64,000 nucleotides of DNA, taken from positions 744,001 through 808,000 of the forward strand of contig NC_070566.1 of NCBI RefSeq assembly GCF_026914185.1. The letters run 5' to 3'. Position 1 is the first letter of the stretch, and each line of letters opens with the position of its first letter. Below, piece after piece: positions 11,146 to 22,093 of the stretch. Both the position numbers and the translations under genes were made by a program. Origin of the DNA: Puccinia triticina. Lineage: Eukaryota; Basidiomycota; Pucciniomycetes; Pucciniales; Pucciniaceae. The notes beneath the pieces are model-generated. The model was not told the DNA's origin and did no database searches. It saw only the letters and a program-made list of their open reading frames with translations.

Positions 11146-11436
11146 TCATTTAGGCGTCAATCCGGCCCGCCCGTTGGCTGGACGGGCTGGATCGTCCTCA
11201 ATCGCTCCTGCCGTGTAGCAAAGCGAGCTTGATTCTCGGAACCCATGTATCAAACAAGAACACCGGCCGCTATGTGCTTTTGATCCGTCCAGAGCTCTAG
11301 CTGTGGCTGCTTTGTCAGAAGCCAAGTACGCAGCGCACGGTTTTTTGGCGCAGTACAAGTGGATGACCGCCTTCCAGTCTTTGAAGTTGGATTTGGTGAG
11401 GGTCGTAAGACCAGAGTAATACTTGTTGTCTGACAT
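11146..11436 (-). pseudogene. copia gag N-terminal fragment
   Basis: Begins MSDNKYYSGLTTLTKSNFKD and continues with WKAVIHLYCAKK, the typical copia Gag N-terminus (a small residue, L-x-xxN(F/Y)xxW, then an amphipathic helix). It lies 57 bp downstream of the primer-binding site, as expected. After about residue 35 the similarity fades. Confidence 0.65.
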
Positions 11437-11492
11437 GATGAAGAGGATTGATTGTAAATTGATGCTTGTGATTCCCAGTGCTTAAGCGCAAC

Positions 11493-11506
11493 CTGGGCTC
11501 ATAACC
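11493..11506 (-). other. primer-binding site, initiator tRNA-Met internal type
   Basis: Plus-strand CTGGGCTCATAACC equals the anticodon stem and loop of eukaryotic initiator tRNA-Met (CAT anticodon), so the minus-strand element RNA is complementary to it. Priming by a cleaved tRNA-iMet half is established for Drosophila copia and yeast Ty5. The same string recurs at 26489-26503. Confidence 0.7.
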
Positions 11507-11521
11507 TATAAGACAAATAGT

Positions 11522-11651
11522 CTTGTATGATGAGGGATAGCGTTAGACACAAGCAAGCGGTGGCTACGGGCACTCAAAGGACAAACCTTGTATGATGAGA
11601 GACAGCGTTAGACACAAGCAAGCGGTGGCTACGGTCACTCAAAGGACAAAC
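11522..11651. repeat. 65-bp tandem repeat, two units plus a displaced third start
   Basis: Units begin CTTGTATGATGAG at 11522 and 11587 and are nearly identical; a third start occurs at 11727 but diverges after 20 bp. The position next to the copia-0 primer site suggests a duplicated LTR piece. Confidence 0.8.
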
Positions 11652-11752
11652 CTAGACAAATGTTGAGGGATGTCAGCGAGAATGTTGAGATGGATCAGAT
11701 GCTGAATGATTGATTACTATGCACACCTTGTATGATGAGGGACAGCTAGCTT

Positions 11753-11923
11753 AACACAAGTCCCACCTGGTGGGAGGCTTGCTGTGTAGCACTGGCTGGC
11801 GGCGAAGCCGCCCCTCCCGCAGGGCTGACTTATCACAAGTCCCTCGCTTCAGAGGGCCCTGGTACAGCCTGGGCTGGCGCAAAGCACCCTTGCGCGAAGC
11901 GCGACCTCCGAAGGAGGGACTTG
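11753..11923. repeat. two miniature palindromic elements, ACAAGTCCC family
   Basis: One degraded copy starts near 11754 (ACAAGTCCCACC). A second spans 11834-11923 with termini CAAGTCCCTC and GGAGGGACTTG and internal palindromes such as GCGCGAAGCGCG. They share ends with the copy at 7868-7914. Confidence 0.6.
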
Positions 11924-12732
11924 CAGGTCAAGCCAAGAATTTGGCTTGAGAGCTTTCAGTGTTTTGGTGGGAGTTTTTTCCCGCTCCCCTTTCAGGGGTC
12001 TTCTCCTTGTGTATTCCTATCGCCTGTGGTGCCAGATCAACACCAGGGGAGATATGTTCCCACTCCCCAGGGAGTGCCAGAGCTGAATTTGATGTGAGTT
12101 TTGGTCGGATGTGAGCCTGATGTGCATCAGTAACTCATCCTTAAATGAATTGAAGTGGATGCAGAATTGAGTCAAAACTCAGTCAGAATTGATTTGGGAG
12201 TCAACACAATGTTGTGTAGAATTCTGTTGTTTTCTAGGTACAACTAGAGGAAAAAATATGATGAAATGATATTTCACCCAAGTCCAACTCATCAATTGCT
12301 CCTGTTTGATGATGTCAAAGGATAGGAAAGGAAAATTGCTGTTCTTGAATGTAATTCCTGTAAAAAAATGAGTTTCTTGTAATTCACATTATATGCCCTC
12401 ATGTACAAAATTAAAGTAAAAGTCAACTTGGTATTATTGGGTTTAGAATTTCGGAATGTGGTAATGTTGCAGTAAAATTAGTGAAACCCATTTTCTTGGA
12501 AATGCTGTAATTAATTTAAATTTGGCTAAAAAAATGGTGATAAACTATTGTATTGGGGTGAAAGTCTGAGGTAAGTCAAGGTTGGATTGCAGTGCCACCC
12601 CAGTTTGGCCACATATCCTGGCCTCTTCACAAAAATGAATGTGTGATTTTTTTTTTTTTTTTTGCTTTTCAAAACCCACATGTGCACATGCAAGTGAACT
12701 TTTTTGCACTTTGCTAATACTCACCCTAATGT
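11924..12732. other. AT-rich non-coding stretch
   Basis: No ORF of note. It contains a T16 run near 12648-12663 and ordinary AT-rich DNA. Confidence 0.5.
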
Positions 12733-13359
12733 ATGCGTTGTTGTGCGGCAACAGAGTTTATTGATGATGACACAGACACCAAGCTGGGTTCCTCTGAACA
12801 ATCCATTGAAGATCCAAAACACACCAACACGGTATCAACTCCACAGTCCTCCTGTTCTAGTCCAGTTGCTTCTGCACCTTCTATCGAGAGCTATTCATCT
12901 GCCCTTGCCCAAAAAGGTCACAAAGATTTCAATTCCGAGGACAAAGACTCCAAGCTTTATCTTTCCAAACAATCAATTGAGGCTTCAAATCACACAGAAG
13001 TCCTTGTGCCATCCAATGAATTGCTTTTGTCTTGCCCTATAGGCCTTAGCTCGGCTGAGGAGCTTACGCGTGCGGCCTCTGAGTTGGAAGAAGAAAATTG
13101 GAGCGCTATTCCCGGAACTACCAAGCAATCAATACAAGCTATCCAGTCCCTTAAACCACCCAGTCCCGACTCTGAGGTTGTAGAGAAGATGAAATTGGAA
13201 CCAAGTTTGAAGGAAATGATCTCTGCCTCTGCCGTCAATCTCACTGTCCGGCCGCCACTTGTATGTTACTATTGCCACCGCAGAGGTCACCGACTTAGCC
13301 GCTGTGAGAACTCCTTTGGGACGGGTGGCAGTTCTGCAAGGGGGAAATACCAGTTATAA
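12733..13359 (+). pseudogene. Ty3/gypsy-like gag fragment with CCHC zinc knuckle
   Basis: A 208-residue frame ends in a zinc knuckle CYYCHRRGHRLSRC (C-x2-C-x4-H-x4-C), close to CYYCHRENHGTLRC of gypsy-1 and CYYCHFEGHG of gypsy-3 in this window. The part before it is acidic and Ser/Thr-rich with two internal repeats sharing the motif KQSIE/EQSIE. No capsid domain or protease adjoins it, so it is most likely a degenerate gag piece of the same lineage. A host zinc-knuckle gene is a less likely alternative. Confidence 0.55.
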
Positions 13360-15031
13360 TATTTCAAAGATGTAAGAAGCTATTACAACTGTTACGGGTG
13401 GTTTGAAAGACCTGCCCCTCTATGATACTACACAAGAGCTATCACAACAAATTTATTTATTGTTGTGGCAAACTAATGATAGAGAAAACTATGTGCAGCA
13501 GTCTCTTATCAGACCCAGATCAAAAACTTGAATTCAGCGGAAAGTGGATTTTGTATGGGAAATGGAGTTAGAGCGGTTTACAGCAGCCTTGAGTCAGATA
13601 ATGGAAATGAGCCTAAACGTAAGATATGTTTTATATGGTTTTATATGTTTGTGATATGAAAGTGGAGATAAACTGATACAAAACTTGTGAGAGAACTGAT
13701 GTTATATGTGAACTATTCAAAGTGTCTTTGCCCTCTTCCTTAACCTTCAGTTAAGAGCACAATGGGTTAAGATCACTCTGACTTGTTAAGAGCACAAGTG
13801 GGTGATGCTTGCTACTTGACTACTTAGAACTACTCTGAGGCATGAAAGATGTTGATGGGCAACTTGATTGAGATCACACTACTGGATTTTATGTGGATGT
13901 GACTAGTAACTCTGAGTGAGATGTGTGTTCTGGTTAGGATTGCCTGAGTGGCATGCTGAAACTGAGGAGGGGAAAGGTCCTCCTTTTATAGTAAAATGTG
14001 AGGGATTTTTGCTGGTGGGGATCCTTGTGAGGGATTTTTGCTGGTGTGACCACCATACAGGTGTCCATGTGGTGATGGTATCCACGTGGTTGTGGTTGTG
14101 GTGCCCATATGGTGTCCACGTGGTGGTGTCCACATGGTGGTGTCCATGTGGTGTCCACGTGGTGGTGTCCATGGAGCCTACACAATTATGGAGGTGTCCA
14201 CAGGTGGAGCCATGCTGTGGTACGTGGGTGGAGCCAAACAACAAACCTGGAGGTGTCCACAGGTGGAACCATGCCGTGGTGCATGGGTGGAGCCAAACAA
14301 CAATCATGGAGTTGTCCACGGGTGGAACCATGCCATGGGCAGAGCCAAACCACGCCACTACATACACTATAAATATGTCCTTGATTCTAATTCTATACTA
14401 TTTACTATCAAAATATCTCTACAGTATGTAATTATGCTTATGAACACAGTATAATACTAGTCACTTTTGACTGAGTGCAGCTAGCCTAGTGGTTCCAGTG
14501 AGTGACTAGGGGTTAAATGACCTGTAGAATCCAATTATGCAATAATACATCTAGAAATATGTCTCCTTCTCAATATTAAACTGTGACTTTATGTGATTTG
14601 ATACTTGAAACACATTTGGCACACCACACCGCTGTCTCAATCTTCAGAGAGACAGGAAGGATGCGCTGGTAAAACAGAAGGGAAAAAGTCTCTTCCTTCC
14701 AAGTGGCACTCAAATCTCCTTTGATTCTAGCCGCCCTATCCGCCACATTGTCATCTATTTTCAATTAGACTCTGCAAAAGGTTTTGGGCGGAAAAGTAAG
14801 GCGCCGGCTAGTTACCGCCCATACCATTGTTTATGTTGAGGGTAACTGGGTGACACAAGACTAAGAGAGATTGACAAGGTGTCAAGGACATGGTCCAAGC
14901 ACAGTGATCAGTCAACTTGTAATAATCATTCAGTGAGGAAGGATAACAGTAAGAAGAACAACTAGACTATATACATGTATAATACAGGCTAAGTTGTGGG
15001 TGTATAGGTTAGAAGCATACTACATAGGGAA
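13360..15031. other. non-coding region with local tandem repeats
   Basis: No supported gene. A minisatellite lies at 14050-14351. A small minus-strand frame at 14576-14764 has no recognisable family. Confidence 0.4.
14050..14351. repeat. GTCCACGTGG-rich repeats and ~59-bp tandem units
   Basis: 14050-14170 is a mosaic of GGTGTCCACGTGGT variants, each holding the palindrome CCACGTGG or CCACATGG. 14190-14351 holds nearly three ~59-bp units starting GGAGGTGTCCACAGGTGGA at 14190, 14249 and 14308. Confidence 0.7.
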
Positions 15032-15907
15032 ATGCTAATACACTATCTCAACAGTTTCCCAATCAGAAGACCCGTCAGTTCCACCCCGTCCGACTCCAGC
15101 TCTCCGCCGTGTTCCGTTCAATCTGCACAGGTGGTGGATCGAGTGCTCAAGAAGTTTGCAAACATGATTGTTCCTGGCTTCTCTGCTTCTGCCCTTGTGT
15201 CTCCAAATGGAATTAGCTCTAGTCCTGCGGCCAACCACCAAGAAGGGGTTAAACTAGGTCCCAGCTCTCCTCCGCTTCCAACTCCCGATCTGTGTTTTAG
15301 TTGCCAACTCCGCCAGAGGGTGGAGCATCTGATTCCACCTCCTAACCTCCAAGAAGAGGTTAAACTAGGTCCCAGCTCTCCTCCGCTTCCGACTCCCAAT
15401 CTGCGTTTTAGTTGCCAACTCCGCCAGAGGGCGGAGCATCTGATTCCACCTCCTAACCTCCAAAACAAGGTTAAACTACACCCCCGTTCTTCTTTGAATC
15501 CAACTCCTGATCTCCATCCCGGTGGCCAACTCCGCCAGGCGGCGGAGCCTCTGATTTTGCCCCCTAGCTTCCCAGAAAAGAATCAATTGACACCTTTGCT
15601 ATTCTATGCTGCGGAGCCGCCCCGTGCGCTCAATGATACCGTTCCATCCCTGCCATGTGATCCTCTTTCCTCAATTACCCCAGACTCTTCTCAAATCTCT
15701 ACTTCACCTCGATCCCCTTCTTTGAATCCCCATCTTTTATCATTGCCAATTATCCCAATGCTCTCTGATCTTCCCATCTGGATCCCGTTTTTGCCGCAAT
15801 TAGCCAACTCCACTCCGTCTGAGCTTTCTGAGCTTGGGCATCCTTCGCCTCCTGTTCAAACAAATCTCAATCATTCCCATCATGTCCAATCCGGTTATTC
15901 TTGTTGA
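15032..15907 (+). pseudogene. gypsy linker-region fragment with 37-residue repeats
   Basis: The 291-residue open frame is Pro/Ser/Leu-rich and has three tandem 37-residue repeats with the signature NLQEEVKLGPSSPPLPTP and QLRQR.EHLIPPP. The same L-x-x-E-x-KL motif is iterated in the linker of gypsy-1 (upstream of its reverse transcriptase) and in gypsy-3, so I read this as a surviving linker of a related element. There is no catalytic domain. The frame stayed open, which could mean recent decay or a composition effect. Confidence 0.5.
15241..15573 (+). repeat. 111-bp tandem repeat, three units
   Basis: Units start at about 15241, 15352 and 15463 (the AAACTA anchor at 15251, 15362 and 15473 gives an exact 111-bp period). 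The first two are about 95% alike, the third is more diverged. The period is a multiple of three, so the frame is kept. Confidence 0.85.
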
Positions 15908-16198
15908 GATACATATATGCTTATATCTAGTACATTGTATGCTTCAACCAAACATGGCCAATCTTGTATTTAGTCTACACTAGATTGGCGCCTGGAGTTT
16001 CATCCTCAGTGAATCAGAACCATCTTCTCACTCCCTCAAGTGTCACAGTCTTGTCATCCTGTGAACTTCAGGTTTTTCCCCCCTGGTCTCTCTCAACAGG
16101 TCATGAGGCCCATTTGCTCACCCTGCTTGCAACTCTGAAATTCTACTTGCAAGACTCGAACTCACTCAATCCCGTCCAAATTTAAGACCACAATCATC
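15908..16198. other. leader-like sequence before the copia gag fragment
   Basis: No ORF of note; pyrimidine-rich. It may be leftover leader or LTR of the copia fragment that follows. Confidence 0.3.
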
Positions 16199-16494
16199 AT
16201 GCCTGCTCGGACAACTCAGAACCCCTCAGCACTTATTGCAAACGTTCCTGTTCTTGATGGAAACTCAGTTGGTTTCCCGGCGTGGCGCACCCGACTCAAA
16301 GAGCTGTTTACCATTCAGGGGGTGCATGATATAGTTGTCGGAAAGCTTCTTTGACCAGAAACGGACTGGAAGGATGCGGCCAACAAACCAATCACCTTGG
16401 GTTCCCAACGAGTTTACTACGCCAAAGAGTCTGGTTCTGACTGGGATACTCTATCCAATGTGGCTCGAGCAACACTAAAAATGGCCTGTTGATC
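16199..16494 (+). pseudogene. copia gag N-terminal fragment with internal stop
   Basis: From the ATG at 16199 the frame reads PVLDGNSVGFPAWRTRLKEL and FTIQGVHDIVVGKLL, the classic copia Gag N-terminal helix (L-x-G-x-x-F/W-x-x-W-x-x-R). A TGA interrupts at about 16352, after which the same frame continues (VYYAKESGSDWDTL) to a second TGA near 16494. Nothing of the pol region follows. Confidence 0.6.
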
Positions 16495-17621
16495 GATCTG
16501 GCCATTGTGGTAAGCCAATCCTGAATATGGCACCAAAATCAAAGTCTTTTCCCCTCAATATAACCCTCTCTGGATTACTCAAGCACCCACCTCCCTTAAG
16601 GATCAAGGCCAGGACAACTCATACCCATCAACAGGCCCCCCTTTCTCTCTTCACCCTTTTTCCCCACCTTCTGGATACCCACCTACACCAACTCAGTATT
16701 TCTCAGGCTCCCAGCTAGGCACAAGTGGGAGAAAGTCACCCATCAGACAGAGCCAGACTATTAGGAAAGACCCTGGATATTCATCATCTTTTTCTCTCTT
16801 CCCAATCCAGCATAACAACCCCATCTTGGCATTAGCCACACATGTAATAACCATAGAGATTTCATCTTGGTTACCCCTTGTCCCCTTTGGTTTCAGCCCT
16901 TCCCTTTTCAGACTCTCATGTGATATGTAATCCCTTTCTTCTGATGTTTCATTGTCTCTCCACATTCCAGCCTCATTCCAGAACTTTCCATCCCCATAGC
17001 ATTTTCAGCCTCAGCCCCTTGATTGAGAATTTTCACTGTTTCATCTTTTCTTCCAACCACAACTCAGCCCCATAATATTTTGTATATAGTCTGCCCTCTT
17101 TGGCCCTACCTTTTGTCCCCCATCAGATCCTGTCCCAGCAATCCAGATCACTGGTCACCGTTCACTAGCCTAGCTTATGCCATTAAATCAGAGTGGACAA
17201 GCTTGATAAGTCTATGCCAAATATATCAGGTTGGACAGACTTTACATTACCTTTACCTTGCTATTAGATTAGTAGAAAGTAAACCCTTAGACATACCTCA
17301 AGAATCTCCATAGCCACACCTTTCCTTAAGAGTCCATACTCTTATATTCTGTTTCTTGTTCCCCTGAGAGGCAGCCCTTCAAGCACCAAATCCCTCTCAA
17401 GCTCTATTCTTCCCTCAGAGTAGTTCCACAAGGGATTGTTTAAGTAATTTTATAATGTTTTTATGATTTTTTCTTTTTTTTGCTATATTTATGTGATTTT
17501 GTTCACCCCCAACTTGGGTGAATTATACTGGGTTCTTAAGATATTTGAAAGAGGACTACTTAGTGAAAATCAGAGAAGAAAAAAGAAAAAGGAGTAGAGG
17601 TCTGGGCTTCTAAGATATGCG
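16495..17621. other. pyrimidine-rich non-coding region
   Basis: C/T-rich on the plus strand with only chance ORFs. I see no family signature, tandem repeat or hairpin worth separate entry. Confidence 0.5.
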
Positions 17622-17897
17622 TCACAAGAGATCAAGTTTTGTTATCTCTATTTGCGAAAGCTTTCGAACGACCAGCTTTCGTCGGTCCGCAAGCGCTCCA
17701 TTGAGTTCCTCGACCGCGCGGTCGCATTCTTCGAGTGTGGTGAAGACTACCAAAGCAGTAAGGTTGAAAGCAGAGAGGGGAGCCGGAATAAAGCAGTGCT
17801 TAATATGTCCTATCTGAGACAGCACGGCGGTGAGATCGGCTTCGGTAGTCCCATTACCGAGATTACTTATGGAAATAGGAAAGAAAGAGTTTTTCAT
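17622..17897 (-). CDS. small RRM-domain protein
   Basis: A 91-residue frame that is almost wholly one RNA-recognition motif: beta1/RNP2-like ISISNLG, helix 1 TEADLTAVLSQIG, RNP1-region LTALVVF, helix 2 CDRAVEELNG, and a final LVVRKL strand. The key RNP1 aromatics are largely absent (VVF keeps one Phe), so binding might be weak or protein-directed. It stands alone with no partner exon seen; it could be a complete small protein, an exon of a larger gene, or a captured fragment between transposons. Confidence 0.6.
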   Translation of the reverse strand: MKNSFFPISISNLGNGTTEADLTAVLSQIGHIKHCFIPAPLSAFNLTALVVFTTLEECDRAVEELNGALADRRKLVVRKLSQIEITKLDLL

Positions 17898-19184
17898 CGT
17901 GAGTTGTTGTTTTGTTCAAATGAGTACGAGGGTGATTAAGTAACTGTCTCCTCTCGTCTTTAAGTCGGTCGGTGCAGCCTACTCTTCCAAGAAATTTTTA
18001 TTATGGACGCCGAGCGTCACCGCAACTTAACGGCTTTCCCCTGCTGTAGATACTATCCAAGAGTGAACCCGCTCTTAGTTGACGGAACACCGCCGAGACG
18101 GGTCTAAACTTTGCTTAGTTCGGTGGGTCCACGACTTTCTGATGTCATGCGTTGTAGCCGGCCACGGCTAGGCTTTAGAGATAAGGGTTTAGATACAAAG
18201 ATCTCAAGCCGTTGGTCAAGCTATCCCCCGTTTTCTCTGTGATTTCATGTGGTTTTGATTCTTCTTCTCCCTTTCTTATCTTTCCATTGGAATTTGGTGG
18301 TTAATTGTTTCGTCTATGTGTCTGCCTTATCTCTTTGGTTTCTCCTTTTTGTCTTGTGTTTTTTTTTTCTTTTCTTTTCTCCCTGTTGTCTGTTGTGTTG
18401 TGCGCGCGCATGGCGCGCAAGGAGATGATGAAATGTATGTGACAGGTCGCCTCCCTGAGTCCAAGTTCGCCGAACTTGGAGGATGGGAGAGGCATGGCAT
18501 TCTGATCCAAGAAATAAGGCCATCACTTTTTCCAAATCATCATCAAGAGTCCACCCCCTCCCATCAAGAATCCTTTCCTAGATCCTTTCCCAACAAACCA
18601 AACCGCCGCCAAGGATCTGAACCCCGGCAAAACAACTCGAAACCACTTCCACTGCTATCAATTCAAATCGGTACGACTCTTTCTGGACCAATCCGTGAGG
18701 GCAGTCATCCCAACACCTTTTCCCCTCCCAGCGCTGCCGCCAGCCTAGCACCAAGCAGAGTTCCATACCGTTGGAGCCAAGGGTGGATCAAACATGGCAA
18801 GAAGACTTTGCATTTGTTCCCAAACCTCCAGAGGAACTGTGACTCCAGTGGATGATGGTGTGTTGGTAATTGTGGGGGGAGGGTTTGGGGTTGGCATTGT
18901 TTGATTTCTGTTGGTTTGTCTTGAGGAAGCATGGTCACCACAGGGAATTGATGGACTTGTGCAAGATCTCAATTGTTGTGGTTGGGGTGTCCGGGTGAGT
19001 ACGCCAATTTGTATGGGCCCGCCCTCATTGAGAGTACGCCAGCATATCAAGCTTGGAGTGCGCGGGTTGTGGACACCATACCTTCAACAATGGGCCTTTA
19101 CTATACAGATATTGGTATAGTATAGTTATCATATTTTTTTGCTCCAATAACAGTACTGTTATTTCCATTTTCCATAATGAATTT
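17898..19184. other. TE-derived and unassigned sequence
   Basis: Apart from the LTR remnant at 18300-18520 I find no domain. 19080-19140 (ACTATACAG...TATAGTATAG) is shared in inverted form with 62300-62460, so another dispersed repeat is present. Confidence 0.4.
18300..18520 (+). mobile_element. degenerate LTR of the gypsy-1 family
   Basis: The stretch GCGCGCATGGCGCGCAAGGA followed by GATGATGAAAT, CCAAGTTCGCCGAACTTGGA and GGGAGAGGCATGGCATTCTG matches, in sense orientation, the gypsy-1 LTR (reverse complement of about 34270-34400). No internal element sequence flanks it, so it is a solo or fragmentary LTR of an older relative. Confidence 0.7.
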
Positions 19185-19498
19185 TGATGAGATGAATCAT
19201 CCTGTGGCAGAAGAACACAATGTGTGAGTGAGTTTGTGGAAGGATGATTCATTTCATGAAGAGAGAGAAAAGAAACAAAGAAAGAACAAAGAAGAGAGAG
19301 AGAGAGAAGAAACACTAACCTGTGGCAGCAGAACACAATGTGTGAGTGAGTTTGTGGAAGGATGAGGAAAAGACTTCCACGCCTCTGCTGCCACAGGGTA
19401 ACTACCTACAAGCTGTCACAGATGTGAAAGGTGATAGAAAGGTTTGAAGCAGAAAACAACAAGAGAGAAACATGAAACAAAGACGTGACACCTCAACA
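19185..19498 (-). repeat. copia-1 3' LTR
   Basis: On the plus strand it runs TGATGAGATGAATC to CACCTCAACA; in element sense it begins TGTTGAGG. Same length as its partner at 25724-26037 with only a few differences seen. It contains the internal duplicate GTGGCAGCAGAACACAATGT. Confidence 0.9.
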
Positions 19499-19543
19499 CC
19501 CCCCTTGCTGAAAACCTAGAAAATAAGACTGAAAAGGAAAATA

Positions 19544-19739
19544 GAGATGGCACTTGGCACCCGCCACACTTCAGCACATAATTCTATGCGCTTGTAGGTA
19601 CCCATTGCGCGTGTGCAGCTCCCTGCATGTATTTTTACTAAAATGGAACCTCTGGCACCCGCCATGGGCGCCTTCAGGCGCATAGAATTATGTGCTGAAT
19701 TGTGACGGGTACCCGCCGGCGGGTGCCAAGTGCCATCTC
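19544..19739. mobile_element. Stowaway-like MITE with TA target duplication
   Basis: Terminal inverted repeats GAGATGGCACTTGGCACCCG (about 22 bp, perfect) at both ends, flanked by TA (19542-19543 and 19740-19741). Subterminal arms (CAGCACATAATTCTATGCGC) are also inverted. A 196-bp element without an ORF and a TA duplication point to mobilisation by a Tc1/mariner transposase. It sits between the copia-1 RNase H end and the 3' LTR. Confidence 0.85.
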
Positions 19740-19848
19740 TAAAGGAAAACTTGAAAAAGAAAAGGAAGAAAAGGAAGAAAAAAGATAGGGAAGGGAAAGG
19801 GAAAATTGAGGTGGGGAGAGGTAAGGGAAAGGGGAAGGAGAAGGGAGA

Positions 19849-20676
19849 TTAGACCACGCCAAAACAAGCCCAGTGGTCCTCCAGGAGAGCCCTATTCAGG
19901 GGTTTGGTCAGCATGTCGGCCAGCATGTCTTTCGTCGACACGTGAAGAACAGAGATCTTTCCGGACTTGACGCACTCCTGCAAGAAGTGATAGCGCACAT
20001 CAATATGCTTGGTGCGCGCATGATGCTCGGGATTCTTAGCTAGCGCCTCAGCTCCTGCATTGTTGACGTGGAGGGGAATGGCTGACTGTGGACAAAGTTT
20101 CAGTTCAGACAAAACATAACAGAGCCAGAGTCTTTCCTTGCAGGAGTCGGACATTGCCTTGTATTTGGCCTCAGTGCTTGAGAGGGATACAGTTGCTTGT
20201 TTTTGGGACTTCCAAGAGATGGCCCCATCACCAATCCGATAGGTGTAAGCTGATGTTGAATTCCTGTTGTGCCTGTCTTCGGCCCAGTCTGAATCCAAGA
20301 AGCCCGCACAGTTCAGGGAGCCGCCGAGTCTGAGGCGCAGTGATTTTGTGGAGATGAGATAGTGGAGCACTCGGACCGCCGCTCTCCATTGTGAATCCAA
20401 AGGGTCTTGCAGGAATTGCAAAAGTCTATTGACCGCAAAGGCAACATTGGGACGAGTACACTGTGCAGCCCAGAGAAGGGCGCCAATGAGCTGGGGATAA
20501 GGTCCTGAGGATGCTGGTTCATTTGGCTTTCTGGGAACCAGATCTTTAAAGTATGAATCTGTGGGGGTCTTGACTGAGATTGGATCCGTGGTTAGAAAGC
20601 GGTTTCCTATGTCGGTGATGTAGTGGGCTTGAGAGATGTACAGTAGCCGGTCATCAACGTTCCTCTCGATTTTCAT
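19849..20676 (-). pseudogene. copia-1 reverse transcriptase C-part and RNase H
   Basis: Contains the copia thumb/connection block GALLWAAQCTRPNVAFAV and RNase H signatures: DSDWAEDRHNRNSTSAY (first acid), SLSSTEAKYKAMSDSCKE, and ARTKHIDVRYHFLQE with DMLADMLTKPL at the end. Relative to copia-2, HVNNAGAEAL replaces HVDNKGAEA, so an acidic residue is lost. It is cut off from the upstream RT by the 20709-22093 insertion. Confidence 0.88.
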
Positions 20677-20708
20677 GGAGAGGAAATGGTGGAGTTCCTC
20701 ATCTGCGC

Positions 20709-22093
20709 TGTGGTAACCCTGTTCCTGTTCATACCACCACTTCTATATCTCATAAAAACTTCATAAATACTTCATTATTACTTCATATTCAGATTCTACA
20801 CCCCATTTAAAATTGCTCTCCTTCATATCCCTTCAAGATTTTTTCTCTGTTATTATCATCTGGAAATTACACTCCTTCCCCAATCCTTCTTCAGATTTTT
20901 TCTTCTCTTCTCTTCATGAGCATTACCTCAGATAAAAATTCCTCACCCCTCTTCTTGCCACTGGGTTTATTCTTCCTTCATAAAAAAAATCTTTCAAAAT
21001 ATATACTTCACCTCTCTGGCCACTTTGGACTACTTCTTACTTCAGATACTCCAGCTATTCATTTCCTACATATGAAACCCACTTCATACATATAAATTCT
21101 GGTCAACCATTCCCCCCGCCTTAAAAATTTCTTTTGAACTCTGGACCCCTTGGACTCTGGACTCCATATAAAATCCTCTTCTTCTAGGAATTCCTTCTAT
21201 ATCTCATAGACCCTTCATAAATACTTCATTATTACTTCATATTCAGATTCTACACCCCATTTTACCCCTAGTCACCCACTCATTTCACCTAGGATTTCCA
21301 AATGGATCAGCAATTATTGGCAGGTATTTTCTTCATACATATCCTTAGCATTATTACATACATCATTCATTAGTATCATAGCTACATATAAGGACTGCAG
21401 ATCTTACATAACTTCATTACTCATTTTCCCCTTCATCTGAATCAGCAGTACATTCCTTCATAGCTCTTGTAGTTATTACCAAATGCTCATCATTATTTCA
21501 TATTCTACATAGTTACCTTTCATGTACACTCCTTGGTCATTGCACCTTCATCATGACTGCCCATCCTCAGATAATGTTACTATGTGCTCATCATGTATCA
21601 CCCCCCTGTAGTACTTCTCACATATATAAACACCCCTCTAGATGTTGTATCCCCATCATGCACTTTCTACTACATCCCCTCTGTAGCACCTTTTTACACC
21701 CCCCTTATCATGCACTTTCTACTACATCCCCTCTGTAGCACCTTTACACACCTCACTTAGATAAGATTTCACCCCTCAGAAATATATCCCCCAGCATATA
21801 TCTCATTACCCATCTCAGAGTGACTCCCCAAGAGCTTCTGCTTTTCTCCCCATCTCACTTCTCCTCTCTCCCTCAGTAGGATTGATACACCTCAAACTCA
21901 TAAAGTGTTAAAGTCATCTAAGTCAAAGAGAATCATCAGCCACACCCTTTTCTTTTTCTTAGTGTAACCCTCTCTCCATCAGCATTAGTCCAGAGGGCAG
22001 CCTCACCAGCACCTGTAGACTCTTCTACATTATCAGTAGTTTAGTTGGCTATTTCCCCTCACAGCTCTTTCCTGATCTTTTAGGAGTTCCACA
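20709..22093 (+). mobile_element. solo-LTR-like insertion with GCGC target duplication
   Basis: Begins TGTGGTAACC and ends GTTCCACA; flanked by GCGC at 20705-20708 and 22094-22097. It interrupts the copia-1 RT exactly between the residues that are contiguous in copia-2 (IGAD|ED). 1,385 bp with no ORF. Internally a ~74-bp block (TTCTATATCTCATA...) occurs at 20738 and 21190, and a 52-bp tandem duplication lies at 21655-21758. TGTGGT ends and a 4-bp duplication are shared with gypsy-1, gypsy-3 and the solo LTRs at 24240 and 61382. Confidence 0.8.

Larger units (their letters stand above)
9722..11506 (-). mobile_element. Ty1/copia remnant (copia-0): primer-binding site and gag only
   Basis: Reading on the minus strand from 11506: a primer-binding site complementary to the anticodon arm of initiator tRNA-Met, a gag N-terminus (11436-11146), then the gag central domain (10231-9722), separated by a purine-rich insertion. 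No protease, integrase or reverse transcriptase remains, and no LTR pair is recognisable. The direct repeats right of 11506 may be the decayed 5' LTR. Confidence 0.65.

Noticed and set aside
13900..14450. Trp/His/Val-rich ORFs on both strands
   Set aside because: They are translations of the GTCCACGTGG minisatellite in all frames.
14576..14764. Possible LINE RNase H piece (DDNVADRAARIKGD)
   Set aside because: Resemblance to the N-x-x-AD-x-AA motif is short, and no reverse transcriptase sequence is nearby.
18316..18855. 179-residue plus-strand ORF
   Set aside because: Its start lies in a degenerate gypsy-1 type LTR; the translation is a pyrimidine-tract artefact.
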